Shown in pieces: positions 43,054 to 53,553 of a stretch of DNA of 64,000 nt. The notes under the pieces were generated by a model. It was not told the origin of the DNA, searched no databases, and saw nothing but the letters and a program-made list of their open reading frames with translations. The DNA comes from Colocasia esculenta (taxonomy: Eukaryota; Streptophyta; Magnoliopsida; Alismatales; Araceae). A program made the position numbers and the translations under genes. Numbering within the stretch: the first letter of the stretch is position 1; the number at the start of each line of letters is the position of its first letter. Location: the NCBI GenBank assembly GCA_014218235.1, contig CM024761.1, positions 92,009,968 through 92,073,967 of the forward strand, given 5' to 3'.

Positions 43054-44000
43054 TTAAACTAAGGGTTTAGTAACGGTACCTTGTCCACCCTCATTGGAAG
43101 GATTTATATCCACAAGGGCTTGTAATCGGCCTTGGCGTGTAGTTTGGTTCTTCTTTATTAGACAATCGATGATTCGATGTTGTTGACTTCCACATCGCAA
43201 GCATCTGTCCAATTTCTTCCAACAGTTATCAATCTGATGCCCTGGCTTTTTACAAAATTTACAGATTTCCTTCCGCTTCACTTCCCCTTTCATTGTCTTG
43301 CTATCTACTGTATTTCTTCCTTTATTATCATTGGATTGAGTAGCACGTTCCCTTTTCAACACCTTCTTCTTATGGATCTTTTCAAGGAGCTCCATGGCGT
43401 CCTTGACTAATTGAGCTCTCAATACCATGACTGAATATACTTCAATGTCTAGTGGAGCCAACTTTTCTCAGAACACAGGTCTCAACCCTTCTAAAAATCT
43501 CTTTGCCTTCATCTTTTCCGTACTCACCAAATGTGGTGCATACTGCGCTAGTCTTTTAAATTGCGCTTTATATTCTGCTACAGACATCATTCGTTGTTTC
43601 AAATTGGCAAATTCATTTGCCTTCTTCTCACGAATCCTCTCCGAAAAATATTTGGTATTGAAGAGTTCTAAAAATTTATCCCACTATATGTTGATGTTGG
43701 GTAATTGTCGACTGGCAGCTTCCAACCAGGCTCTAGCATCGTGGTCCAACTGGAAGGTTGCCAGAAGGACTTTCTCATGCTCTGAACATTGCATAACCCT
43801 AAAGATCCGTTCCATTGCCTTCACCCAATTTTCAGCTTCATCGGGATCCGGAGTTCCATTAAACCTAGGGGGATTTATTCGTTGAAATTTCCCATATAAG
43901 CCTCCTGCCCCATTTCTTGCTCCTGCTTGAATCACGTTGTTAAGGGCTTGAGTTAACCCCTGTACAGTCTATTGTAATTCGTGCATTTGTGCATGCTCGC
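43054..44000 (-). pseudogene. gag: Gag of element C (two stops)
   Basis: The 5' part (43935 leftwards) has FQRINPPRFNGTPDPDEAEN then WVKAMERIFRVMQCSEHEKV, the retrotransposon gag domain of chromoviruses. A stop near 43682 interrupts NINI-WDKFLELF and another near 43470 precedes EKLAPLDIEVYS. The C-terminus has two knuckles, CKFCKKPGHQIDNC and CLRCGSQQHRIIDC; the second is spaced like a zinc knuckle. No protease, RT or integrase follows: the purine tract comes ~115 bp after the end. The element must have relied on enzymes from elsewhere. Confidence 0.85.
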
Positions 44001-44205
44001 CAGCCATCTCCTCTAGTTCCTGCGAGCAATAATACTTATTAATTTCTTTTTAACTTAAGGTGCTTATACATATAGTTAAGCTCCTAGCATAATCCCTCAG
44101 CTTTACCCAATCTCTCACATAGGTATGGTGGTTGACTTAGACATGGTCATGGCAGTTCACCTAGAACATCCCTAGACTTAAAATATCCTAGTAAAGACAT
44201 CCTAG

Positions 44206-44217
44206 GCTCTGATACCA
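44206..44217 (-). other. Primer-binding site of element C (initiator Met tRNA type)
   Basis: The minus strand reads TGGTATCAGAGC two bases inside the 5' LTR end. Confidence 0.9.
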
Positions 44218-44219
44218 AC

Positions 44220-44466
44220 TATCCTGCCCCTCCAATTTAGCAGCGGAATAAATCGGGGGGGGGGGGGGGGGGGAACGTGAGCAACGAGTATAGTAACGTA
44301 AATTGCGCATACAGACGCAAACATCAGAGCATCCAATGAACAATATTTGAAATAAACTCTTGATTTCATTATAAAAAAACACTAAGACTATTACAACTAC
44401 TAATTCGGAGCCAATACATAGGGCTCAATGATATCATTACATTGAAAAGAAATCTAAAGCAATAAC
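44220..44466 (-). repeat. 5' LTR of element C, inner part
   Basis: It matches 5832..6075 of the 3' LTR. A run of 19 G at 44255..44273 replaces ~6 G in the other LTR; its length may be a sequencing or assembly artefact. The last five bases (ATAAC, 44462..44466) are the left target copy of copia-2. Confidence 0.85.
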
Positions 44467-46141
44467 TGTTGGATTGAATGCAAATTCATATCATTTCCCT
44501 CCTACTTTGATGATGACAAGAAGTGTTCTTAAAGCAATTTAATTGAAGCATGTCAAAAACATCATACCTGAAATTCATGTTCAAAAAGTATTTTGCAAAT
44601 CACATTTATCATTTATAGTCATGATACATCATTTAACTAATGATATATGTGTTTATTTTTTCAGGAACAAACATTTTTATGCAAAAGATGTGTCGACACA
44701 CCCATCAATGGTGTCGACACATCAACACAGATTCAAAGAGAAATTGTGTAAAAATGTCAAGAGTGTGTCGACACATGTCAAGAGTGTGTCGACACGAGTG
44801 GCAGTTTTCCAGAGATCAAGGGTACCCAGGTCGACACACTCCCAGGGCAGGTCGACACTAGACCCAGTTCCCAGAACAGCCAGTTTGAGGAATTGGGACA
44901 GCAGGTCGACACACTCAAGAGCAGGTCGACACGGGACCTCTCTCCCAGAACAGGTTTTTCTATCTTTGGGACAGTGTGTCGACACAACCACCAGGGCAGG
45001 TCGACACACTACGGAAACTTTTCATCCTAAGAGCTGATGGCTGCCACGTGTCCTTCTAGGGCGATCAGAATCTTTCTTGGAAAGCGTGCCCTTGTACCCC
45101 AAAAGGGTATCTTTGGAATCTTAAGGGTATAAAAGGTCCTTTTTGGCCTGCCTTCAAAAAGAGAGACCCAACCAACCTCTTAGAGCCTCCTGAAAAATTC
45201 CTGGCGGCCATAAGAGTTCGTGTCTCCCTCCTCTGCCTTCCTGGAGTCTCCTGAAGACCTCTTCTCACCAATTCAAGGTGTGAGAATTGTGGTTTGATCT
45301 TTAAAGAAGCCTCTGAAGCATCTCAAGGAAGCAGATCAAGTAGAAGCCATCGTTGGAGAAGAATTCAAGGAAGGTCCAACCTCCCAGATTGCAGAGCATC
45401 GTCTTGGACTTCATGTTTACAAGCTTCTTCCCAATCCAAGCTTCTACAAGGGAGTACACTTGAAGAACGAAGCCATTCAATACATTTTACTTTACTTCTG
45501 TTCTTCTGAGATATCTCTTGAGATTATGCAAGTGCTTCTGCATAATTCTCATTAGTGTTCTCAAATTTCGACTAGATCTGTTGCTAGGAGATCTTGTCTT
45601 AAGTTGGTGTCTAGCAAGTCTATGTGTGAGCCTTGTGCTCAGGTTGTTGTGAGCCGGTGTGCTCAGTGTTGAGTTGTCAAACTCAAGTGTGGGTTGAGCA
45701 GTCTTGCTCAGTTGTTCTAGAGTAGTCTTGCTCTAGAAGTGGTGTGAGTTGTAAGCTCTTCAGTGTTGGAGTTGTCAGGCTCCAGTGGGTGTGTTACCCA
45801 GTTGTGTTAGTGAATCCTCACGGGTTGTGAGGGGTGGATGTAGGAATCACATGGGTGATTTCCGAACCACCTAAAAATCCTTGTGCATTTGTTTTCTGTG
45901 GTTTGACTGATTCATCCGCTAGATGCTTGCATAGGATTCGTTTTTAATTCACTTAATCAACTTGATTCACATCTAAGTTTTTCAACCCACTCCAATCTAA
46001 TCAGATCAGTAGCTTTTCACTGATAACATTGCCTCTGATTCTAAATAGTTTTAAAAATTATTTAAGCTTCCGCAAAAGTGGCTAAGATCTATTCATCCCC
46101 CCCCTTCTAGATCTTTTCCACACATTTATTTCGATCCTTCA
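44467..46141 (+). repeat. 5' LTR of copia-2
   Basis: TGTTGGATTG..TCGATCCTTCA, 1,675 bp. The TATA box GGTATAAAAGG is at 45125..45135. Ten TGTCGACA / GGTCGACA palindromes (44691..45006) end ~120 bp upstream of it. Confidence 0.93.
44691..45006 (+). repeat. Phased array of paired GTCGAC palindromes, 5' LTR U3 of copia-2
   Basis: Core starts are 44691, 44712, 44766, 44787, 44829, 44850, 44904, 44924, 44977 and 44999; gaps 21, 54, 21, 42, 21, 54, 20, 53, 22. Five pairs, each 20-22 bp apart. The first four cores are TGTCGACA; five of the last six are GGTCGACA. The 3' LTR repeats it from 56152. Confidence 0.92.
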
Positions 46142-46143
46142 AT

Positions 46144-46155
46144 TGGTATCAGAGC
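46144..46155 (+). other. Primer-binding site of copia-2 (initiator Met tRNA type)
   Basis: TGGTATCAGAGC two bases after the 5' LTR. Confidence 0.92.
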
Positions 46156-46208
46156 GGGTTTACATCGATCTGATTTGAACTGAGCAGCTTTGTTTCTGAG
46201 TATTGAGT

Positions 46209-46255
46209 GTTTGTTTGTTTGTTTGTCTGTTTGTTTGTTTGCTTGCTTGCTCAAC
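46209..46255 (+). repeat. Simple TTTG/CTTG repeat before gag of copia-2
   Basis: Tandem TTTG, then CTTG, tetranucleotides. They make the reading frame appear to open upstream of the true gag start. Confidence 0.8.
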
Positions 46256-46283
46256 TACTTCTCTTTGCATTTACTTAAGTGTC

Positions 46284-48466
46284 ATGGACTCAAAGGGTTT
46301 CATAGCTGAGGGCCATTCCATAAATAGGCCACCATTCTTTAATGGTTTGGACTATTCTTATTGGAAGAACAGAATGCAAGTATTCTTAAGGGCCCAGAAC
46401 TATGAGATCTGGAAAGTAGTTGAGGCTGGTCCCTATGAAAACCAGGGTGAGGAAGAAACCTGGACAAGGGAACAAATAAGGAGAGCTACATTGAATTACA
46501 GTGCCATGAACATGATTCAATGTGCTGTCCATCCCAAGGAGTATTCGAGAATCTCTATGTGTAAATCTGCCAAAGAGATGTGGGATAAACTCGAACTACT
46601 CTATGAGGGAACATCTCAGGTCAAGGAGACCAAGGCAAATATCTTAGTTTCAGAATATGAACTTTTCATGATGAAATCTAATGAATCTATTTCTGAAATG
46701 TTTGCCAGATTTATGGTGATTGTCAATGGACTCAAGGCTTTGGGTAAGGAGTATACTGATGCAGATTTGGTAAGAAAAATTTTGCGTTCACTTTCTTCAA
46801 TTTGGCATACCAAGGCCACTGTTATTGAAGATTCAAAAGATTTATCCAAAATGTCTTTGGATGAATTGATTGGATCTTTAATGACATATGAAATAAACTT
46901 AAGAAGAAATGAAGATCTTATCATTAAGACCAAGCCTATGGCACTCAAAGCCTCTTCAAGCAACAAAGATAAAAATCAGGATAAAACAAGTTCTGAAGAA
47001 TCTGAGTCAAATGAGGATGAGATTGCCCTCATGACCAGACAATTCAGGAAATTCTTGAAATATAGGAAAGGGAAAATGACTGGGAAAAAGAAATTTCCCC
47101 CAGGTAAGAAGAATATTTCCTCTTCCAATTTCAATAAGAATCATAAACCTGATGAGAATGTTATCTGTTACAGGTGCAACAAGCCAGGACACATGAAGGG
47201 AGAGTGTCCTGAGAACAAAAAGGAAAAGCACAAAAGATTCCAGAAATACAAGAAGCCCAAGGCCATGGTAGCCACTTGGTCTGATGAAGACACAAGTGAG
47301 GAAGAAGAAGAGAAGAAGTCCTCAAGCTCAGAAAGTGAGGAAGTTTGCTTCATGGCCAACAGCACAGATGGAAAGGTAAATACTTCCTTTGAAGATTATA
47401 GTGTTGAAGATTGGCAGGATGTGTATGCTGAATTGGTAGAAAGATACTCTGAAATGAGAAAAGAAAACAAACACATCAAAAAGAAAATTGAAAATCTTTA
47501 CCATAACCAATCTTCAAACAATAGAATCTGTGAACTGGAATCTGAAGTAACAGAATTGCTTGAAGAAATGAAAATCCCAATTGATGATTTAAAACTTGCC
47601 TCTCAGAAGGCCTCCCAAGACTTCAGAAATGAAAAGCTGGAAATTGAAAAACAAGAAAACAACAGAAATTGAAGAAATTGAAATTCTTAAAACCAGCTAA
47701 AGGAAAAGGAGGAGGCATTATCCAAAGGCCAAGATAACCTAGAGGCATTGCTAGGATCCAACAAGACAACCACATCTCATGGATTGGGATTCAACAAAAA
47801 GAAATCAACAAAAGATAAATCTGGTGAGAAAAAGGGAAAAGCACCATTAATCAACTTTGTTAAAGGTCCCAATCTGGAAAACACTGAAATCCAACAAACA
47901 GCAAACAAAACCCCAAACAAAAACCCAAACAAAACTCAAAACAAATCAAAAATCCAAAAACAAAAGAAGACTGTCAGGTCGACACAGTCCCCTGACAGGT
48001 CGACCTGTTCAACACCAAAAACCATAATCAACTCAACTAAAAATTCAAATAAAAATCTGAGAAATAAGAAAAGGGAAAAGAAATAATCCTTGAAAAACCT
48101 TGGACCTCCAAGACAGCTCCTCAAGAAAATTGGACTAATCCTTGGAACCAATGGTATGAAAATCCCTGTTGGTATTATCCTCAATACCCTTATCCAAATT
48201 TCTGGATGTACCAACACAATCCATGGATTCCACCTCCTTCTATGAACTCAAATTTTCAAATGAAAAACTCCCCTCCTACCAAAAACAAAGATCTTGGTGC
48301 TTTCATTCCTAAAAGAAAGAACAAACAGAAAAATGCTGAAAACACCAAAGTAACAAAACAAAAATCTAAAACAAATCAAATTTGGGTGAGAAAGGATTTG
48401 ATGTCTTTGCTAAATCATTCTGATGGTCCCAACTCTGTTTGGGTACCAAAATCTTCTCTCCACTGA
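46284..48466 (+). pseudogene. gag: Gag of copia-2 (shifts in the C-terminal part)
   Basis: I choose the ATG at 46284 (MDSKGFIAEGHSINRPPFFN), which aligns with copia-1's start. The frame is open to 47672 (~462 residues): the gag domain, then zinc knuckle CYRCNKPGHMKGEC at ~47167, then an acidic Ser/Glu stretch and a coiled coil. Stops at 47670..47695 are followed by in-frame continuation (EALSKGQDNLEALLGSN) to 48086. A further shift leads to the Trp/Pro/Tyr-rich segment near 48120 and WVPKSSLH before TGA at 48464. Copia-1's second knuckle is missing. Particle-forming protein; the N-terminal two thirds looks functional. Confidence 0.85.
47977..48005 (+). repeat. GTCGAC palindrome pair inside the gag 3' region of copia-2
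   Basis: GGTCGACA at 47977 and GGTCGACC at 47998, 21 bp apart as in the LTR array. Confidence 0.6.
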
Positions 48467-51400
48467 TCTTGTTGCAGGGAAGTCGTGCACCCAACACAAA
48501 TGTATGGTTTCTTGACAGTGGGTGTTCACGACATATGACTGGAGATAGAGCCAAATTCTCATTCCTGCTTGAAAAGGAGGGAGGGTCAGTCACCTTTGGA
48601 GGTAAAAATAAAGGAAAGATCATTGGATCTGGTAAGGTTGGTCAAACTTCTTCAAACTCAGTAGATAATGTCTTGTTAGTTGATGGACTTGATTATAATT
48701 TGCTCAGTATCAGCCAACTATGTGACAAAGGTCACAAAGTTGTGTTTGAATCTGATTTTTGCAAGATAATAGATTCATCAACTGATAAAATCAAATTCTT
48801 TGGAAAAAGAGAAAACAATGTCTACATGATCAACCTTAATAAAAACTTTTCTGAAAATCTTTGTTTTGTTGCAAATAAAGATGAAATTGCATGGACTTGG
48901 CACAAAAGACTTGGCCATGCAAGCTTCAGAACAATGAATAAGTTGTTAAGATTGAATTTGGTTAAAGGTCTTCCTGAATCCTTTTCTAGTGTTGAAGGTC
49001 AAATTTGTGGGATCTGTGCTAAAGGAAAACAAACTAGGAAATCCTTTAAAGTCTTCAATGATGTACTCACATCTAAGCCACTAGAACTTCTTCACATGGA
49101 CCTCTTTGGGCCAACAAGAGTTCTAAGCTTGAGTGGCAAAAGATATGGGTTTGTAATCATTGATGACTTTACTAGATTTACCTGGGTTATCTTTCTATCC
49201 ACAAAAGTGATGCATGCCTTGAATTCAGGAACTTTTGTACCACTGTCTTAACCACTTATCCATATAAAATCAAAAATATCTTAACTGATCATGGGGGTGA
49301 ATTTGAGAACACATCCTTTTCTGATTTTTGTGCTGAATTTCAGATATTCCACAAGTTTTCTTCACCAAGAACTCCAGAACAAAATGGAGTTGTGGAAAGA
49401 AAGAACAGAACTCTTGTGGAAATGGCTAGAACCATGCTTCTTGAGAGTAACTTGCCCAAATCCTTCTGGGCTGAAGCTGTGAACACAGCAAACCACATAC
49501 TCAATAGAGCATTGGTCAGACCAAAAATCAAGAAAACCCCCTATGAATTATTGAAAAACAAAAAGCCAACTGTTTCCTATTTTAAAGTCTTTGGGTGCAA
49601 ATGCTATGTACACAATAATAACAAAGAAAACCTTGACAAGTTTGATGCTAAGAGTCAGGAAGCTATCTTCCTTGGCTATTCTGAAGTGTCAAGGGCCTTC
49701 AAAGTGTACATAATGAAAACCAAATCTGTTGAAGAATCTCCACATGTTATTTTTGATGAAAATTCCTTTTCCACTAATGATTCTAAATCTTGCAGGGAAA
49801 AACAAGACAATGAAGAGGATGACCTCATTGTGGATTCTTCACCAACCGTTGAGGAGATTAATAACATTGAAGAAAACCTGAACAACAACTCACAATCTCC
49901 AAATGGTTCAGGTAATACTGATTCAGAAGTGGGTACTTCTCAACAGGTAATTTCTGAACCTCGATTTCTAAGAGATCACCCATTAGACAGTGTAGTTGGC
50001 AATCTAAATGATAGAGTTAGGACCAGATCATCCTTTTTGCAAAACATTGAAGAAGACTCACTAGCTCTAATTTCCCAAATTGAACCCAAGTCAATTGATG
50101 AAGCCTTATCCAGTTCTGATTGGATTAATGCTATGCATGATGAACTTCATCAATTTGAAAGAAATCAAGTGTGGGAATTAGTGCCTAGACCTAGTGACCA
50201 AACAGTGATTGGCACTAGATGGGTTTTCAGAAATAAATTGAATGAAGCTGGTCAAGTAATAAGAAACAAAGCTAGGCTAGTTGCAAAGGGGTATAACCAA
50301 GAATTTGGAATTGACTTTGAAGAATCTTATGCCCCTGTAGCTAGACTAGAAGCTGTGAGAATTTTCCTTGCTTTTGCATCCTCCATGAAATTCAAAGTCT
50401 TTCAAATGGATGTTAAAAGTGCATTTCTAAATGGATATATAAAGGAAAATGTGTTTGTTGAACAACCTCCTGGATTTGATAATGAAAAATATCCTAACCA
50501 TGTTTTCAAGCTTAATAAGGCACTCTATGGTCTTAAACAAGCTCCAAGAGCTTGGTATGATCGTTTGAGTTCCTTTTTACTTGAAAAAGGATATTCTAGA
50601 GGTAATGTTGATCAAACATTGTTCACAAAAACAGTAAAAAATCAAATAATTGTGGTCCAAATTTATGTTGATGACATAATTTTTGGCTCCACCAATAAAG
50701 GCCTTTGCACTGAATTTTCAAATCAAATGCAGAATGAATTTGAAATGAGCTTAATGGGAGATTTAACATTCTTTTTGGGATTGCAGGTTAACCAAACGAA
50801 TGAAGGAATCTTCATCAGTCAAACCAAATATGTCAAGGAGCTACTGAAAAGGTTTGACTATCAGAACCTTAAACATTCAAGCACACCCATTGCAATAAAT
50901 GCTAAGCTAGAAGAAGACCCATCTGGTAAGTCAGTAGATCCAAAAACCTACAGAGGTATGATTGGCTCTCTGCTCTACCTTACTACTTCTAGACCTGACA
51001 TTCAGTTTTGTGTGTGCTTATGTGCTAGATTCCAATCAAATCCTAAAGAAAGTCATATGCTTGCTGTGAAAAGAATTTTTAAATATCTTGTTGGAACATG
51101 TGACTTAGGAATTTGGTATCCTGCTGGTTGCAAGTTAGAATTGTTTGCCTATTGTGATGCTGATTATGCTGGGTGTAAGTTAGATAGAAAAAGCACAAGT
51201 GGCTTGTGTGTATTTCTAGGTGGGTGCCTTATTTCTTGGGCTTCTAAGAAGCAACATTCAGTTGCTCTGTCAACAGCAGAGGCTGAGTATGTTGCTGCAG
51301 GTAGATGTGGAACTCAGATTCTCTGGGTGAAACATCAACTTCTTGATTACAACCAAGATTTAGGGTGTGTACCCATCCTATGTGATAACACAAGTGCAAT

Positions 51401-51614
51401 CAACCTTTCTAAAAACCCCATTCAGCACTCCAGAACAAAACACATTGAAATTAGGCATCATTTCTTGAGAGATGAGGTTGCAAAGAAATCTTTTGAACTC
51501 CATTTTATTGAAACTGAAAAACAAATTGCAGACATATTCACAAAACCCCTTCCTGAAAATAGATTCTCATCTTTAAGGAGAGAACTTGGTCTTTGTAAAT
51601 GTCCACCTTCTTGA
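48439..51614 (+). pseudogene. pol: Pol of copia-2: protease, integrase, RT, RNase H (one frameshift)
   Basis: Protease: WFLDSGCSRHMTGD (~48510). Pre-integrase: TWHKRLGHASFRTM. Integrase core: LLHMDLFGPTRV, TDHGGEFENT, SSPRTPEQNGVVERKN. The frame shifts once near 49207 where a run of A is one short, then is open for 740 residues (from 49392). RT: RWVFRNKLNE, MDVKSAFLNGYIKEN, YGLKQAPRAWYDRL, YVDDIIFGS (50664..). RNase H: CDADYAGCKLDRKSTSG, ALSTAEAEYVAAG, KHIEIRHHFLRD, then ADIFTKPL and LRRELGLCKCPPS to the stop. A single homopolymer error, real or in the assembly, separates it from an intact pol. Confidence 0.92.
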
Positions 51615-51772
51615 TCTCTCTTAAGGTTTGGGTTGAGTGCTATGCATTATCTAAGGAGGAGTTCTTTGCATTTCATATTTCCTTGCTTCCTCAAGATACA
51701 TTGTTCATATCTCTCTCATTTTCAATTCTATTTCCCTTTTTACAATAAATTCTCCACTTCTGATTGTGTTGA

Positions 51773-51876
51773 AACTTCTTGGTATATCAAATAGTGATTT
51801 GGAGAAGGACAAGTTATGCTTGTCTGGACACTTTCACTATGCGTGAGAACATATCTCCGCCAAGTACTAAGAAGTT
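51773..51876 (+). ncRNA. Predicted three-way-junction RNA element, copia-2 copy a
   Basis: Outer stem AACTTCTTGGTA (51773) with TACTAAGAAGTT (51865), 12 pairs including one G-U. Stem 2: AGTGA (51793) with TCACT (51834), topped by GACAAG-TTATG-CTTGTC (51808..51824). Stem 3: GCG-T-GAGA (51841) with TCTCCGC (51854..51860). It starts ~160 bases after the pol stop. A GAGGGGGAGC purine run follows. Confidence 0.72.
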
Positions 51877-52003
51877 AATATGCAATAATTGAGGGGGAGC
51901 TTTTATTGTTCCAAGAGAAATTCTTTTCTGATTTCAAAACTTGCACAGTTTTAACTTCCACTTCTTTTTGCTAATGAATTCTTCAACTCTTATTGTATTG
52001 AAA

Positions 52004-52103
52004 TCTCTTGGTATATCAAATGGTGACTTGAAGAAGGACAAGTTATGCTTGTCTGGACACTTTCACTATGCGAGAGTATGTGTCTCCGCCAAGTACCAAG
52101 AAA
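52004..52103 (+). ncRNA. Predicted three-way-junction RNA element, copia-2 copy b
   Basis: A diverged duplicate of 51773..51876, 231 bases on. Outer stem TCTCTTGGTA (52004) with TACCAAGAAA (52094), nine of ten pairs. Stem 2: GGTGA (52022) with TCACT (52063), same apical GACAAG hairpin. Stem 3: GCG-A-GAG (52070) with CTCCGC (52084..52089). Confidence 0.7.
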
Positions 52104-53553
52104 TGGATATACAGTTGTTGAGGGGGAGTCTTTGTTGTCCAAGAAGAAAATTCTCTTCTGATTTCAAAATTGCATATCTTTATTCTGATGACAAATGGTT
52201 GAAATCATCATCTCAGGGGGAGCTAGAAAATTCACAAGTCACCTTTTTGCAAATTTCAAAACCCTTCTTGCATTTCATCAATTCCTTGCATGATGTCCTC
52301 ATTCTAAAGTCTAGAGTCTCAAAATGAACCTTGAGTGATCCATTATATTTTTACTAATCAACTTTCCACTATGTCTCTCAATCCACAGAAATTCAGATCT
52401 CTTCCTAAACTAAATAACAATTTGTGTATTGAACTTAAAACATTTCCTTGTTTGCAACTGATGACTGGATGTATTTGAATTCTATCTCACAAACTCTCCA
52501 AAATCTTATAAAATCCAACAGAGCAATGGCATTTGTGCTGAGAAACTGCACACCTTCACAATGAATGAAGTGCTATGTATGTCATGAGGCATTATTGCTA
52601 ACTCTGTTCAAAGGGGATCCAAATTGAAAATAACCTCAAAATTCAAGCAATTATGTGCTATGCTTTTTGATGATGACTGAGTAACTGGAAATATTGGCGT
52701 CTAAAAAACGTATATTTTCATGTCAAAAGGTCATCATTTACCCCTTTGAGACTTGACAATGACTAAATCTTGAGTATCCAGGGACTATGGTGTGTAAAAA
52801 GCACTAGTACTTGAGTGAAAGAGATTTACATCATTTGATAGTTTGTTAAAAGAACAAAAATATGAAAATTATTGGAGATTTGTTTAGAAAGAATCATCTT
52901 CCTCCTTCATCAAGTTGTTCTTTAAGTTTGTGTTTTACTTTCAACACAACTGTGTTTAGTCTAGATGATATCTTTAATTCTTGAAAATTGAGAAACATGG
53001 TAGATTTTGGTTGATTGTTAGATACATTATATCCCTCAATTTATCATTTTGTTGATTCAAGTCTTGGAATGCTAATATCCTGTTGGAAATTGTGTGAAAT
53101 ACTTGAACTGTAATGAATTTTTGCAAAATACAACAAATGAATTTTTAGGCCTCTTAAAAATCCTTGAAATGATAATTCCTCTCATTATTTATCATTATAA
53201 AGATGTCCCCAAATTTCTCAAAAATTTCCTCTCAAAAATTCAAATTTCTCTCAAAGGCTGTGTCGACACAATCCTCTCTCGTGTCGACACACAACCCCAG
53301 TCAGGTCGACACACCCTTCCTCATGTGTCGACACTGCCTTCTTGCCAGAACCCTTTCAAACCTTTCGGGTTCACCTTAAACCCTTGTTGTTCCTGCGGGG
53401 CAGTGTACCACTGCATCCCTTTTTGGGCATCAGGTCGACCCGACGGCCAAACTCTCACCTTTCCGGCAAGAAATTTTCACCATCTCTCTCTAATCTTCAA
53501 TCACCTCTCCAATCTTCCATCTCCTCTCTGAAATTCCACTCCTTCCTTGCACC
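52104..53553 (+). other. Untranslated region between pol and the extra ORF, copia-2
   Basis: No credible ORF. Purine runs GAGGGGGAGT (52119) and CAGGGGGAGC (52215) resemble the true purine tract. A block near 52680..52735 corresponds to the hairpin blocks of copia-1 near 24380 and 24475, here with arms GAAATAT/ATATTTTC. The palindrome array 53261..53333 comes just before the extra ORF. Confidence 0.6.
53261..53333 (+). repeat. Four GTCGAC palindromes upstream of the extra ORF, copia-2
   Basis: TGTCGACA at 53261, 53282 and 53326, GGTCGACA at 53304; gaps 21, 22, 22. A further GGTCGACC is at 53433. They lie 220-290 bp before the ATG at 53554. Confidence 0.88.

Noticed and set aside
44255..44273. 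19-base G run as a G-quadruplex regulator
   Set aside because: The other LTR of C has about six G here; a sequencing or assembly artefact or slippage is simpler.
44543..45037. 164-residue ORF in the copia-2 LTR (and its copy at 56004..56498)
   Set aside because: It spans the GTCGAC array and the promoter; the protein has no domain and merely translates the repeats.
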